Notes: generated by a model not told the origin, from the letters alone. A stretch of 64,000 nt of DNA from JACKII01 sp965222315 (GCA_965222315.1 OZ244951.1:1116001-1180000); one strand, 5' to 3'. Positions 18,421-26,954 are shown, counted from the stretch's first letter. Numbers and translations are program-made.

Positions 18421-18732
18421 ATGCAGCGTATTCGTAAAGGCGACACCGTCATGGTGACGACGGGTAAGGACAAAGGCCGTACCGGCGAAGTCCTCCGCGT
18501 GATTACTGACAAGAACCGGGTGCTCGTGCAGGGCGTGAACATGGTGAAGCGCCATGCCAAGCAGAGCATGACCGATCCTGGTGGTATCCAGGAAAAGGAA
18601 GCGTCGATTCATCTGTCGAATGTTGCGCACTTCGACCGTGAATCCAATCAAGCCACCCGTATCGGCTTCCGGATCCTGGAGGACGGCCGCAAGGTCCGTT
18701 TTGCCAAGCGGTCCGGCGAGCAGATCGATTAG
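18421..18732 (+). CDS. rplX: 50S ribosomal protein L24
   Basis: Assembly-initiating large-subunit protein. The 103-residue protein begins with the KOW motif region RIRKGDTVMVTTGKDKGRTG and continues VLVQGVNMVKRHAKQS. Length is normal. The start lies 2 bp after the rplN stop; rplE follows 18 bp after its stop. Confidence 0.97.
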   Translation: MQRIRKGDTVMVTTGKDKGRTGEVLRVITDKNRVLVQGVNMVKRHAKQSMTDPGGIQEKEASIHLSNVAHFDRESNQATRIGFRILEDGRKVRFAKRSGEQID

Positions 18733-18750
18733 GCCGGGAGAGCGATAGCA

Positions 18751-19299
18751 ATGGCGACCCGTCTACGAGAAATCTATCTGAACACGATCCGGCCGGCGAT
18801 GCAGGATCAGTTCGGGTACAAGAATGTTCATCAGATCCCCCGGCTCGACAAGATTGTCCTGAACATGGGTGTCGGCGAAGCGGTGGCCGACTCGAAAAAG
18901 GTCGATTCTGCGGTCAACGACATGACCCTGATCACCGGCCAGAAGCCGGTGGTGACGAAAGCCCGGAACTCGATCGCCGGTTTCAAGCTGCGCGAGGGCA
19001 TGCCGATCGGCTGCAAGGTCACGCTGCGCCGCGATCAGATGTACGAGTTCATGGACCGTTTGGTGACGATCGCGCTGCCGCGTGTCCGCGACTTCCGCGG
19101 CCTGTCGCCGAACGGCTTCGACCGCCGCGGCAACTACAATATGGGTCTGCGTGAGCAGCTCATTTTCCCCGAGATCGAGTACGACAAGATCGACGAGATC
19201 CGCGGTATGAACATCACCATCTGCACGACGGCACCGACCGACGACGAAGCGCGCGCGCTTCTGGCCGGTTTCAAAATGCCGTTCGTAGCCCAGGCGTAG
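18751..19299 (+). CDS. rplE: 50S ribosomal protein L5
   Basis: Binds 5S rRNA and contacts P-site tRNA and S13. The 182-residue protein contains NVHQIPRLDKIVLNMGVGE, GQKPVVTKARNSIAGFKLREG and GLSPNGFDRRGNYNMGLREQ in pieces, all family-specific. The normal length is 178-185. rpsN follows after 12 bp. Confidence 0.97.
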   Translation: MATRLREIYLNTIRPAMQDQFGYKNVHQIPRLDKIVLNMGVGEAVADSKKVDSAVNDMTLITGQKPVVTKARNSIAGFKLREGMPIGCKVTLRRDQMYEFMDRLVTIALPRVRDFRGLSPNGFDRRGNYNMGLREQLIFPEIEYDKIDEIRGMNITICTTAPTDDEARALLAGFKMPFVAQA

Positions 19300-19311
19300 G
19301 AGGACAGCGGA

Positions 19312-19617
19312 ATGGCCAAAGTCAGTGCCGTTGAGAAAAACAACAGGCGCCGCCGCCTGGTAGCGAAGCATGCCAACAAGCGCGCCGAGCTGAAGAAGAC
19401 CGTCATGGACCGGGACCTGCCGCCGGAAGAGCGGTTTATGGCCCAGTTGAAGCTGGCAGAGATGCCGCGAAACGGCGCCAAGAACCGTATCCGCAACCGC
19501 TGCCGTCTGACCGGCCGGCCGCGCGGCTACTACCGTAAATTTGGTATTTCCCGCATTGGTTTGCGCGACATGGCTCAGTTCGGCGGTGCGCCGGGCGTGA
19601 CCAAGTCTAGCTGGTAA
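19312..19617 (+). CDS. rpsN: 30S ribosomal protein S14 (zinc-independent long form)
   Basis: 30S head protein. At 101 residues and without paired CxxC motifs, this is the long, zinc-independent type. Visible family segments are AKHANKRAELKK, RNRCRLTGRPRGYYRKFG and the end LRDMAQFGGAPGVTKSSW. It is the only rpsN in this window, so zinc-responsive switching cannot be judged. Confidence 0.97.
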   Translation: MAKVSAVEKNNRRRRLVAKHANKRAELKKTVMDRDLPPEERFMAQLKLAEMPRNGAKNRIRNRCRLTGRPRGYYRKFGISRIGLRDMAQFGGAPGVTKSSW

Positions 19618-19635
19618 GGCAGAGGAGCGACACGC

Positions 19636-20034
19636 ATGGCGATAAGCGATCCTTTGGCCGATATGCTGACCCGGATCCGTAATGGACAGTCCCGGGGTCT
19701 GCCGACGGTCAAGTCCCCGCGCTCGAAGCTTCGGGCAAACGTGCTCGATGTGCTGCAGCGCGAGGGCTACATCCGCGGCTACGCCGAGGCGGAAATCCGC
19801 ACCGGTATTGCCGAACTGACAATCGAATTGAAGTATGACGAAGGTGCCCCGGTTATTCACAGCATTCAGCGTGTGTCTAAGCCGGGCCGCCGGGTCTACT
19901 CCAAGATCAAAGACCTGAAGCCCAACCGCGGCGGTCTTGGCATTTCGATCCTATCCACCCCGCGGGGGGTTGTCTCCGACCATGAGGCGCGCGCGCTGAA
20001 TGTCGGTGGCGAAATCCTCTGCGAAGTATTCTAG
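19636..20034 (+). CDS. rpsH: 30S ribosomal protein S8
   Basis: Central-domain assembly protein; in E. coli it also represses the spc operon by binding near rplE. The 132-residue protein shows DPLADMLTRIRNGQ at the start and GGLGISILSTPRGVVSDHEA near the end. An AGGAG site lies upstream (19622-19626). Whether the repressor site is conserved here was not resolved. Confidence 0.97.
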   Translation: MAISDPLADMLTRIRNGQSRGLPTVKSPRSKLRANVLDVLQREGYIRGYAEAEIRTGIAELTIELKYDEGAPVIHSIQRVSKPGRRVYSKIKDLKPNRGGLGISILSTPRGVVSDHEARALNVGGEILCEVF

Positions 20035-20044
20035 GGAGCGAAGG

Positions 20045-20578
20045 ATGTCACGCGTAGGCAATAATCCGATTTCGATCCCCGCCGGCACCCAGGTGACCAT
20101 CGATGGCGCCCTGTTGAAGGCAAAGGGCAAACTGGGCGAACTCTCCATCACATTGCATGATGATGTGGTAGGGGTGATCGAAGACAACCAGCTTCACATC
20201 AAACCGCGCAGCGAGCACAAGAAGGCGCGGGCAATGTGGGGCACGTATCGTGCCCAGGCTGCCAACATCATCAAAGGTGTTACCGAAGGCTGGACCAAGA
20301 CTCTGGAAATCAACGGCGTCGGCTATCGCGCGGCAGTGCAGGGCAAGGACCTGCGGTTGCAGCTCGGCTATAGCCACGACGTGATCTTCCCGATCCCCGA
20401 TGGGATAGACGTCAAGTGCGAGCGCCCGACTCACATTGCGATTTCCGGCTTCGACAAGCAAAAGGTCGGGCAGGTCGCATCCGAAATCCGTGGTTGGCGT
20501 CCGCCGGAGCCGTACAAGGGCAAGGGCGTTAAGTACGAAGGCGAGTACATCTTCCGCAAAGAAGGCAAGAAGAAATAG
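20045..20578 (+). CDS. rplF: 50S ribosomal protein L6
   Basis: Large-subunit protein at the base of the L7/L12 stalk. The 177-residue protein begins MSRVGNNPISIPAGTQV and ends with EIRGWRPPEPYKGKGVKY and a basic tail. The frame is open from 20000, inside rpsH, but the ATG at 20045 follows GGGAGCGAAGG and matches the conserved L6 start. rplR starts 2 bp after the stop. Confidence 0.96.
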   Translation: MSRVGNNPISIPAGTQVTIDGALLKAKGKLGELSITLHDDVVGVIEDNQLHIKPRSEHKKARAMWGTYRAQAANIIKGVTEGWTKTLEINGVGYRAAVQGKDLRLQLGYSHDVIFPIPDGIDVKCERPTHIAISGFDKQKVGQVASEIRGWRPPEPYKGKGVKYEGEYIFRKEGKKK

Positions 20579-20580
20579 CC

Positions 20581-20943
20581 ATGCAGAAGGCTCATCAACA
20601 GACCGAGCGCCGCCGCCGCCGCGTGCGGATAGCGCTCAAGAAGCGGTCCAGCGGCCGTGCGCGTCTGTCCGTTTTCCGGTCAGGCAAGCACATTTACGCC
20701 CAGGTGATCGACGATGTGGCAGGGCGCACAGTCGCCGCCGCCTCCACCGTCGAGAAAGACTTCCGGGCGAAGCTGGATACCGGTGCCGATGTCACCGCCG
20801 CTGCCGAAGTAGGCAAGGCCGTGGCAACCCGAGCACTGGATGCCGGCGTCAACACTGTGGTCTTCGACCGCGGTGCTTATCGATATCATGGCCGGGTGAA
20901 GGCGTTGGCGGATGCCGCGCGTGAAGCCGGTCTGACGTTCTAA
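20581..20943 (+). CDS. rplR: 50S ribosomal protein L18
   Basis: Binds 5S rRNA together with L5. The 120-residue protein contains RLSVFRSGKHIYAQVIDD and the C-terminal FDRGAYRYHGRVKALADAAR, which is diagnostic. It starts 2 bp after rplF and ends 12 bp before rpsE, where AAGGAG supplies the next ribosome-binding site. Confidence 0.97.
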   Translation: MQKAHQQTERRRRRVRIALKKRSSGRARLSVFRSGKHIYAQVIDDVAGRTVAAASTVEKDFRAKLDTGADVTAAAEVGKAVATRALDAGVNTVVFDRGAYRYHGRVKALADAAREAGLTF

Positions 20944-20955
20944 GGAGATCGAAGC

Positions 20956-21549
20956 ATGGCAAGAGGACCTCGCGGCGATCGCCGGGAACGCGAAGAGCCG
21001 GAATTCATTGAGAAGCTGGTGTCCATCAACCGCGTCGCTAAGGTGGTGAAGGGCGGTAAGCGGTTCGGCTTCGCAGCCCTGGTGATCCTAGGTGACGGCA
21101 ATGGCCGGGTCGGTCATGGTACCGGCAAGGCACGGGAAGTGCCGGAAGCCATCCGCAAGGCCGGAGAAGCGGCCAAGCGGCATATGGTGCGCATTCCTCT
21201 GCGTGAGGGCCGGACGCTGCACCATGACATCAAGGGCCATTTCGGCGCTGGTAAGGTCGTGATGCGCGCTGCCCCTCCGGGCACCGGTGTGATTGCGGGC
21301 GGGCCGATGCGCGCCGTCTTCGAGGCGTTGGGCGTGCAGGACGTGGTGGCGAAGTCCACCGGCACCTCCAATCCGCACAATATGGTGAAGGCGACGTTCG
21401 ACGGGCTGCAGCAGATCCAGTCTCCGCGTATGGTTGCCTCCCGTCGTGGCAAGAAAGTGGCCGACGTGCTTGGCCGCCGTGGCCGTGGCGATGACGCGCC
21501 GGCGAATGATGATGCGGCGGAAACCGCTGCATCGGATAGCGAGGAATAG
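20956..21549 (+). CDS. rpsE: 30S ribosomal protein S5 with acidic tail
   Basis: Accuracy protein of the small subunit; spectinomycin-resistance changes map to its N-terminal loop in other bacteria. The 197-residue protein includes VAKVVKGGKRFGFAALVILG, GHGTGKAREVPEAIRKA and GTSNPHNMVKATFDGL. After the core, about 25 residues rich in Asp, Ala and Glu form a tail (RRGRGDDAPANDDAAET onwards). It sits between rplR and rpmD in normal order. Confidence 0.96.
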   Translation: MARGPRGDRREREEPEFIEKLVSINRVAKVVKGGKRFGFAALVILGDGNGRVGHGTGKAREVPEAIRKAGEAAKRHMVRIPLREGRTLHHDIKGHFGAGKVVMRAAPPGTGVIAGGPMRAVFEALGVQDVVAKSTGTSNPHNMVKATFDGLQQIQSPRMVASRRGKKVADVLGRRGRGDDAPANDDAAETAASDSEE

Positions 21550-21553
21550 GCCG

Positions 21554-21745
21554 ATGGCTGATACCAAGCGCCTGAAGATTACCCAGACCGGCAGCGCGAG
21601 CCGCCGGCCGTCCGATCAGCGCGCGACGCTGGTTGGTCTGGGTCTGAACAAGATGCGCAGCACCCGGGTTCTGGAAGATACGCCAGCAATTCGTGGCATG
21701 TTGCGCAAAGTGCACCACATGGTGAAAGTCGAAGAGGTATCTTGA
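21554..21745 (+). CDS. rpmD: 50S ribosomal protein L30
   Basis: Small non-essential large-subunit protein. The 63-residue protein reads MADTKRLKITQTGSASRRP at the start and then LGLNKMRSTRVLEDTPAIRG. The frame extends upstream into rpsE, but ATG 21554 gives the canonical L30 start, 4 bp after the rpsE stop. Confidence 0.95.
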   Translation: MADTKRLKITQTGSASRRPSDQRATLVGLGLNKMRSTRVLEDTPAIRGMLRKVHHMVKVEEVS

Positions 21746-21791
21746 GCCGCTGCGCCACCAGCGCGGACGGCCGATATCAGGGATGCATGGC

Positions 21792-22268
21792 ATGCGTTTG
21801 AACGAACTCAACGACAATACCGGCGCGCGCAAGAAGCGCTCGCGTGTCGGCCGGGGTATCGGCTCCGGAATGGGCAAGACCTCGACCCATGGCCAGAAGG
21901 GCCAGAAGGCGCGCTCCGGCGTGGCCATCAATGGGTTCGAGGGCGGCCAGATGCCGATCTACCGGCGCCTGCCGCGGCGCGGTTTCAACGCCCGCAACAA
22001 GGTGAATTACCAAGTTGTGAATGTTGGCCGGCTGCAGAAGGTCATCGACGAAGGCAAGCTGGACGGCGGCGCCACCATCGACCGGAATGCGCTGGTCGCT
22101 GCCGGTTTGGTGCGGGCCAATGGAGGCCCGATCCGTCTGCTGGCGAATGGCACCTTGTCGGCGAAACTATCGATCTCCGTCGATAGCGGCTCCCGCCCGG
22201 CAATTGCCGCGGTGGAGAGTGCCGGCGGCAGTGTTACTCTGTCCGCGCCTGTCGCAGCCACTGAATAG
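21792..22268 (+). CDS. rplO: 50S ribosomal protein L15
   Basis: Late-assembly large-subunit protein. The 158-residue protein starts MRLNELNDNTGARKKRSRVG and contains GRGIGSGMGKTSTHGQKGQK and FEGGQMPIYRRLPRRGF. An in-frame ATG at 21783 would add three residues. ATG 21792 is preferred because an AGGG element lies at an 8-9-bp distance and the family begins with MRLNEL. The C-terminal 15 residues are hydrophobic and Ala-rich. secY follows after 48 bp. Confidence 0.95.
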   Translation: MRLNELNDNTGARKKRSRVGRGIGSGMGKTSTHGQKGQKARSGVAINGFEGGQMPIYRRLPRRGFNARNKVNYQVVNVGRLQKVIDEGKLDGGATIDRNALVAAGLVRANGGPIRLLANGTLSAKLSISVDSGSRPAIAAVESAGGSVTLSAPVAATE

Positions 22269-22316
22269 GGTTGCCGTCACCGTTTTCCTGGCAAGTCCAA
22301 GAATTGAGGCACAAGC

Positions 22317-23660
22317 ATGGTCTCCGCCGCCGAGCGCCTAGCTAGCAGTGTGAATTTCGGCGCCTTCTCGAAGGCGACCGAACTGAAACAACGGATCTGG
22401 TTCACGCTCGGCGCGTTGATCGTTTACCGCTTGGGAACCTATATCCCGATTCCGGGTATCGATGCCGCGGTGCTGGCTGAGATTTTCGAGAGCCAGGCGG
22501 GCGGCCTGCTGGGCATGTTTGACATGTTCTCCGGCGGCGCGCTGGGGCGCATGACGATTTTTGCGCTCAATATTATGCCGTACATTTCGGCCTCTATTAT
22601 CATGCAGCTGATGACGGCGATTTCGCCGAAATTGGAAGCGCTGAAGAAAGAGGGCGAGTCGGGCCGCAAGAAAATCAACCAATATACCCGCTGGGGTACC
22701 GTTCTGCTGGCAGCGGTCCAGGCTTATGGCCTTGCGGTTGGGGTTGAGGGAATGCGTGGCTCAAGTGGCGGCGCGGTGCTGGACCCCGGCATGTTCTTCC
22801 GTATCACCACGGTGATTACGGTCGTCGGCGGCACCATGTTCCTGATGTGGCTGGGCGAACAGATCACCTCCCGCGGTATTGGCAACGGCATCTCGCTTAT
22901 CATCTTTGCCGGTATCGTTGCCAACCTGCCGACTGCCTTGGCAAGCCTGTTCGAGCTGTCCCGGACCGGCGCGATTTCGGCCGGCGTGATCATCCTGTTC
23001 CTGCTGATGGCAGTTGGCGTGGTCGCCGGCATCGTCTTCATGGAGCGGGCCCAGCGTCGCCTGGTGGTGCAGTATCCGAAGCGTCAGGCCGGCAACAAGA
23101 TGTATGGCGGCGACAGCTCGCACCTGCCGCTGAAGCTGAACACCGCCGGCGTCATCCCGCCGATCTTCGCCAGTTCCTTGCTTCTGATGCCGGTGACAAT
23201 CGCCAACTTCGGCGGTCAGTCGGAATCGGAATGGCTGAATTTTATCTCCGCCTATATGGGGCATGGGCAGCCGCTCTATCTGGCCTTCTATATCGGCATG
23301 ATCGTGTTCTTCTGCTTCTTCTACACCGCGATTGTGTTCAATCCGGAGGAGACGGCAGACAATCTGAAGCGCTATGGCGGGTTCATCCCTGGCATCCGGC
23401 CCGGCAAGAACACGGCTGAGTATATAGACTATGTCCTGACACGGCTGACGGTCCTAGGCGCCTGCTACCTCGCGGCGGTCTGTCTCTTGCCTGAACTGCT
23501 AATAGCTCACTACGCGGTTCCGTTCTATTTCGGCGGCACGAGCCTGCTGATTGTCGTCAACGTGACCATGGATACGGTCGCCCAAATTCAGTCTCATCTC
23601 CTGGCGCATCAGTATGAAGGCCTGATCAAGAAATCTAAGCTAAGGGGTCGCCGCCGATGA
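22317..23660 (+). CDS. secY: protein translocase subunit SecY
   Basis: Channel-forming subunit of the SecYEG translocon in the inner membrane. The 447-residue protein has about ten hydrophobic segments and family motifs such as RLGTYIPIPGIDAAVL near the first segment, LNIMPYISASIIMQL, GIGNGISLIIFAGI and GFIPGIRPGKNTAEYID. The C-terminus ends SKLRGRRR. It overlaps adk by 4 bp (ATGA), the common secY-adk pair of the spc operon. Confidence 0.97.
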   Translation: MVSAAERLASSVNFGAFSKATELKQRIWFTLGALIVYRLGTYIPIPGIDAAVLAEIFESQAGGLLGMFDMFSGGALGRMTIFALNIMPYISASIIMQLMTAISPKLEALKKEGESGRKKINQYTRWGTVLLAAVQAYGLAVGVEGMRGSSGGAVLDPGMFFRITTVITVVGGTMFLMWLGEQITSRGIGNGISLIIFAGIVANLPTALASLFELSRTGAISAGVIILFLLMAVGVVAGIVFMERAQRRLVVQYPKRQAGNKMYGGDSSHLPLKLNTAGVIPPIFASSLLLMPVTIANFGGQSESEWLNFISAYMGHGQPLYLAFYIGMIVFFCFFYTAIVFNPEETADNLKRYGGFIPGIRPGKNTAEYIDYVLTRLTVLGACYLAAVCLLPELLIAHYAVPFYFGGTSLLIVVNVTMDTVAQIQSHLLAHQYEGLIKKSKLRGRRR

Positions 23661-24232
23661 ATATTATCCTGCTAGGCCCACCGGGCGCCGGCAAGGGGAC
23701 GCAGGCGCAGAAATTGCAGGACAAGCATGGCCTGGTCCAGCTTTCCACCGGCGACATGTTGCGGGCGGCGGTCGCCTCCGGCAGCGAGATCGGGCAGAAG
23801 GCCAAGGCCATAATGGACGCAGGCGGCCTGGTGCCGGACGAGGTGGTGGTTCAGATTATCTCCGAACGTTTGAATCAACCGGACACGATGGAAAAAGGCG
23901 CCATTCTGGATGGCTTTCCGCGGACAAAGGCACAAGCAGCGGCGCTAGACGATTTGCTGGCTGAAAAAGGCCGTTCGTTGGATGCTGTTGTGGAACTGAC
24001 CGTAGACGAAGGCATTCTGGTGGACCGCATTCAGAAGCGCGCAGCGGAGACCGGCGGCGAACGTTCCGACGACAATGCAGAGACTTTGCGCAAGCGGCTA
24101 GCGGTCTATCACGAACAGACCGCGCCGATCGTGCCGTACTACCAAAACAAGGGGATGCTGACCCGCATCAATGGCATGTCGCCGATTGAGCAGGTGGCAG
24201 CAGATCTGGAAAAAGCCCTCGGATTGGCCTGA
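23657..24232 (+). CDS. adk: adenylate kinase, short-LID type
   Basis: Interconverts ATP+AMP and 2 ADP in the cytoplasm. The 191-residue protein has the P-loop GPPGAGKGTQ at 7-16, LSTGDMLRAAV for AMP binding and DGFPRTKAQAAAL. The LID region around RIQKRAAETGGERSDDNAET is short and has no zinc cysteines, so this is the small variant rather than the 214-residue E. coli form. It ends the secY transcription unit; a hairpin follows within 20 bp. Confidence 0.96.
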   Translation: MNIILLGPPGAGKGTQAQKLQDKHGLVQLSTGDMLRAAVASGSEIGQKAKAIMDAGGLVPDEVVVQIISERLNQPDTMEKGAILDGFPRTKAQAAALDDLLAEKGRSLDAVVELTVDEGILVDRIQKRAAETGGERSDDNAETLRKRLAVYHEQTAPIVPYYQNKGMLTRINGMSPIEQVAADLEKALGLA

Positions 24233-24247
24233 CGCCGCCGCCGGTGC

Positions 24248-24264
24248 GATACCTTCGCGGTATC
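24248..24264 (+). terminator. weak hairpin after adk
   Basis: GATACC-TTCGC-GGTATC makes a perfect 6-bp stem with a 5-nt loop, 15 bp after the adk stop. No good T-run follows, so it is at most a partial terminator or an mRNA 3'-end stabiliser before the rpsM promoter. Confidence 0.35.
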
Positions 24265-24313
24265 TAATCGTTTGCGGTAGATTGTCTCAATTCGGGAAAA
24301 ACCGCTCAGCGCG

Positions 24314-24341
24314 TTGACAGCAGCGCGTTGAACCATATAGT
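24314..24341 (+). promoter_or_regulatory. strong sigma-70-type promoter before rpsM (alpha operon)
   Basis: A perfect -35 TTGACA (24314-24319) and TATAGT (24336-24341) are separated by 16 bp. It lies about 68 bp upstream of the rpsM start and after the adk hairpin. It is the best consensus match seen in the window and suggests that rpsM-rpsK-rpoA-rplQ has its own promoter. Confidence 0.7.
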
Positions 24342-24408
24342 GCGCGACTTCCCCGATTTTCCGTTCGGTGGTCGCACCGTTGCTTTTGGGTTCCAAGGAG
24401 GAATTAAC

Positions 24409-24777
24409 GTGGCGCGAATTGCCGGCGTCAATATACCGACGAATAAGCGTGTTTTGATCGCGCTGACATATATCCACGGTATTGGCCGAACCACCTCGCA
24501 GCAGATTTGCGACAAGCTTGGCTTGCCGCAGGAGCGGCGAGTCAACGAACTGACCGAAGATGAAGTTATTCGCATCCGTGAGACGATTGATGCTGACGTC
24601 ATGGTTGAGGGCGATCTTCGCCGCAACCGTGCCATGGCGATCAAGCGTCTGATGGATATGGCCTGCTACCGTGGCCTGCGGCATCGCCGTAGCCTGCCGG
24701 TTCGCGGTCAGCGTACCCACACCAACGCTCGTACTCGCAAGGGCAAGGCCCGTGCGATTGCCGGTAAGAAGAAATAG
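24409..24777 (+). CDS. rpsM: 30S ribosomal protein S13
   Basis: 30S head protein bridging to L5 and P-site tRNA. The 122-residue protein begins with a GTG, VARIAGVNIPTNK as read, and contains YIHGIGRTTSQQICDKLGL and GLRHRRSLPVRGQRTHTNAR. The upstream open frame has no family similarity, whereas GTG 24409 follows an excellent AAGGAGG (24395-24401) at 7 bp, which fixes the start. First gene of the alpha-operon segment. Confidence 0.96.
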   Translation: MARIAGVNIPTNKRVLIALTYIHGIGRTTSQQICDKLGLPQERRVNELTEDEVIRIRETIDADVMVEGDLRRNRAMAIKRLMDMACYRGLRHRRSLPVRGQRTHTNARTRKGKARAIAGKKK

Positions 24778-24795
24778 AGCGGAATCTAAGCAAAG

Positions 24796-25188
24796 ATGGC
24801 CCGTCAAACGACGACACGCGTTCGCCGCAGCGAGCGCAAGAATATTTCATCCGGTGTTGCGCACGTGAGCTCCACGTTCAACAACACTCTCATCACAATT
24901 TCCGACGTGCAGGGAAACACAATCTCTTGGTCCTCGGCCGGTGGCCAGGGTTTCAAGGGGTCGCGGAAATCCACGCCGTTCGCTGCTCAGGTCGCCGCCG
25001 AAGATGCGGCGCGCAAGGCGCAGGAGCACGGTATGAAAACGTTAGAAGTGAACGTTCGCGGTCCGGGTTCGGGCCGTGAATCGGCGCTTCGGGCGCTGCA
25101 GGCATCGGGCTTTGTCATCACCGCGATTCGCGATGTGACGCCGATCCCGCACAATGGCTGCCGTCCCCGGAAACGCCGCCGCGTCTAG
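24796..25188 (+). CDS. rpsK: 30S ribosomal protein S11
   Basis: Platform protein near the E site and the 3' end of 16S rRNA. The 130-residue protein contains GVAHVSSTFNNTLITISD, SSAGGQGFKGSRKSTPFAAQ and the end DVTPIPHNGCRPRKRRRV, all diagnostic. It is 18 bp after rpsM; rpoA follows after an 84-bp spacer. Confidence 0.97.
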   Translation: MARQTTTRVRRSERKNISSGVAHVSSTFNNTLITISDVQGNTISWSSAGGQGFKGSRKSTPFAAQVAAEDAARKAQEHGMKTLEVNVRGPGSGRESALRALQASGFVITAIRDVTPIPHNGCRPRKRRRV

Positions 25189-25272
25189 CACGCACTTGCC
25201 GCCATGTTGGACTCGCGGGCCGCGTGGGGCTGAGTTTCACGCGGAGCGACGCAGCAAGGAATAGGTATTTAT

Positions 25273-26298
25273 ATGTCGACAATGATGCAACGCAACTGGA
25301 CCGACCTCATCAAGCCGACAAAGCTTGAGGTCGAGCCGGGGACCGACCAGAACCGAACAGCCACCGTTGTCGCAGAGCCGCTGGAACGTGGCTTTGGCGT
25401 TACGCTCGGAAATGCGCTCCGGCGTATCCTGCTGTCATCGTTGCAGGGCGCTGCTGTAACGTCGGTGCGGATCGACGGGGTACTGCACGAGTTCTCGTCC
25501 ATTCCAGGCGTCCGGGAAGATGTGACCGACATCGTCCTGAACATTAAGGCGATGGGCCTGCTGATGCATGCCGAAGGGCCGAAGCGCGTCACTCTCGACG
25601 CAACCGGTCCCGGTGTCGCCACCGCCGGTATGATCGAAGCTGGCGCTGACATCGAAGTGATGGACCCGGACCTTGTCATTTGCACCCTCGACAAGGGCGC
25701 GCATGTCCACATGGAAATGACCGTGGAAAACGGCAAAGGCTACGTGCCGGCTGCCGCCAACCGTGGCGAGGAAGCGACCATCGGGGTGATCCCGGTGGAT
25801 GCGATCTACTCCCCGGTGCGTCAGGTCTCCTACAAGGTGGACAACACCCGCGTCGGGCAGGTTACCGACTATGACAAGCTGTCTCTGACGGTGGAGACCA
25901 ACGGTTCGGTCAGCCCGGACGATGCGGTCGCCGTCGCGGCGCGCATCCTGCAGGACCAGTTGCAACTGTTCATCAATTTCGACGAGCCGCGCCCGGTTGT
26001 CGAGCATGAGCCGCAGGCCGAACTGCCGTTCAACAAGAACCTGCTGCGCAAGGTGGACGAACTGGAACTGTCCGTCCGCTCCGCCAACTGCCTGAAGAAC
26101 GACAATATCGTCTATATCGGCGATCTCGTGCAGAAGACCGAGGGTGAGATGCTGCGCACCCCGAACTTCGGCCGCAAGTCGCTGACCGAGATCAAGCAGG
26201 TGCTGGAACAGATGGGCCTGCACCTCGGTATGGAAATTCCGAACTGGCCGCCGGACAATATCGAAGAACTGGCAAAGCGCTTGGAAGAGCCCTACTAA
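25273..26298 (+). CDS. rpoA: DNA-directed RNA polymerase subunit alpha
   Basis: Assembles the polymerase core and, through its C-terminal domain, contacts UP elements and activators. The 341-residue protein has the N-terminal dimerisation domain with ERGFGVTLGNALRRILLSS at about 38-56, a linker, and a C-terminal domain from about 250 with LELSVRSANCLKNDNI, including the arginine that contacts DNA, and GRKSLTEIKQVLEQMGL. An AAGGAATAG site precedes the ATG. rplQ follows 44 bp later. Confidence 0.97.
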   Translation: MSTMMQRNWTDLIKPTKLEVEPGTDQNRTATVVAEPLERGFGVTLGNALRRILLSSLQGAAVTSVRIDGVLHEFSSIPGVREDVTDIVLNIKAMGLLMHAEGPKRVTLDATGPGVATAGMIEAGADIEVMDPDLVICTLDKGAHVHMEMTVENGKGYVPAAANRGEEATIGVIPVDAIYSPVRQVSYKVDNTRVGQVTDYDKLSLTVETNGSVSPDDAVAVAARILQDQLQLFINFDEPRPVVEHEPQAELPFNKNLLRKVDELELSVRSANCLKNDNIVYIGDLVQKTEGEMLRTPNFGRKSLTEIKQVLEQMGLHLGMEIPNWPPDNIEELAKRLEEPY

Positions 26299-26342
26299 AC
26301 CAACCAGACCAAACCGCGTTTGATACCCAAAGGATTGTACCC

Positions 26343-26777
26343 ATGCGCCATGGCATGAGCGGCCGCAAATTCGGCCGGACCCGCGCTCACCGCCGCGCGA
26401 TGCTGGCCAACCTGGCAGCAGCGCTGCTGAAGCACGAGCAGATTGTCACCACCGTGCCAAAGGCCAAAGATATCCGGCCATACACGGAAAAGCTGATTAC
26501 GCTGGCCAAGCGCGGTGACCTGCACGCCCGGCGTCAGGTGGTCTCCACGCTGCGTGACGAGAAGGTCGCGAAGAAACTGTTTGATGTACTCGGCCCCCGG
26601 TATGCCGAGCGGCAGGGTGGCTATATCCGTATCATGAAGGCGGGTTACCGCCATGGTGATGCGGCGCCGATGGCGGTGGTCGAACTGGTCGATCGCGATC
26701 CGGAAGCCAAGGGTACCGATTCTGGCCCGACTGCCGAGCAGGTGGAAGAGGAAGCTTTCGCGGAAGCCGCAGCGTAA
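26343..26777 (+). CDS. rplQ: 50S ribosomal protein L17
   Basis: Large-subunit protein near the tunnel exit. The 144-residue protein starts MRHGMSGRKFGRTRAHRRAM and contains LLKHEQIVTTVPKAKDIRPY and GGYIRIMKAGYRHGDAAPM. The core is followed by an acidic tail of about 22 residues (TAEQVEEEAFAEAAA at the end). It closes the ribosomal locus; a strong terminator follows. Confidence 0.96.
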   Translation: MRHGMSGRKFGRTRAHRRAMLANLAAALLKHEQIVTTVPKAKDIRPYTEKLITLAKRGDLHARRQVVSTLRDEKVAKKLFDVLGPRYAERQGGYIRIMKAGYRHGDAAPMAVVELVDRDPEAKGTDSGPTAEQVEEEAFAEAAA

Positions 26778-26844
26778 GCAGTGGCCGTTCCGGTCTGAAT
26801 GCCGCCTGCCGCGTGGCGGAACGTCCGGGCGGAAATGAGTAGTG

Positions 26845-26884
26845 AAAAGCCTTCGCCGGTTGACCTGGCGGGGGCTTTTTCGTT
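26845..26884 (+). terminator. rho-independent terminator of the alpha operon
   Basis: A 13-position stem pairs 26845-26857 (AAAAGCCTTCGCC) with 26867-26879 (GGCGGGGGCTTTT) around a 9-nt loop, with two T-G wobbles or mismatches, and runs into T residues. It is the natural end of the ribosomal run. Confidence 0.8.
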
Positions 26885-26954
26885 GTGGACGGGCTACGCG
26901 GCATTGACGCGGTGAGCCGTGGCGTTCCCTAACCCATAGGGGTATAGTCTGCCG

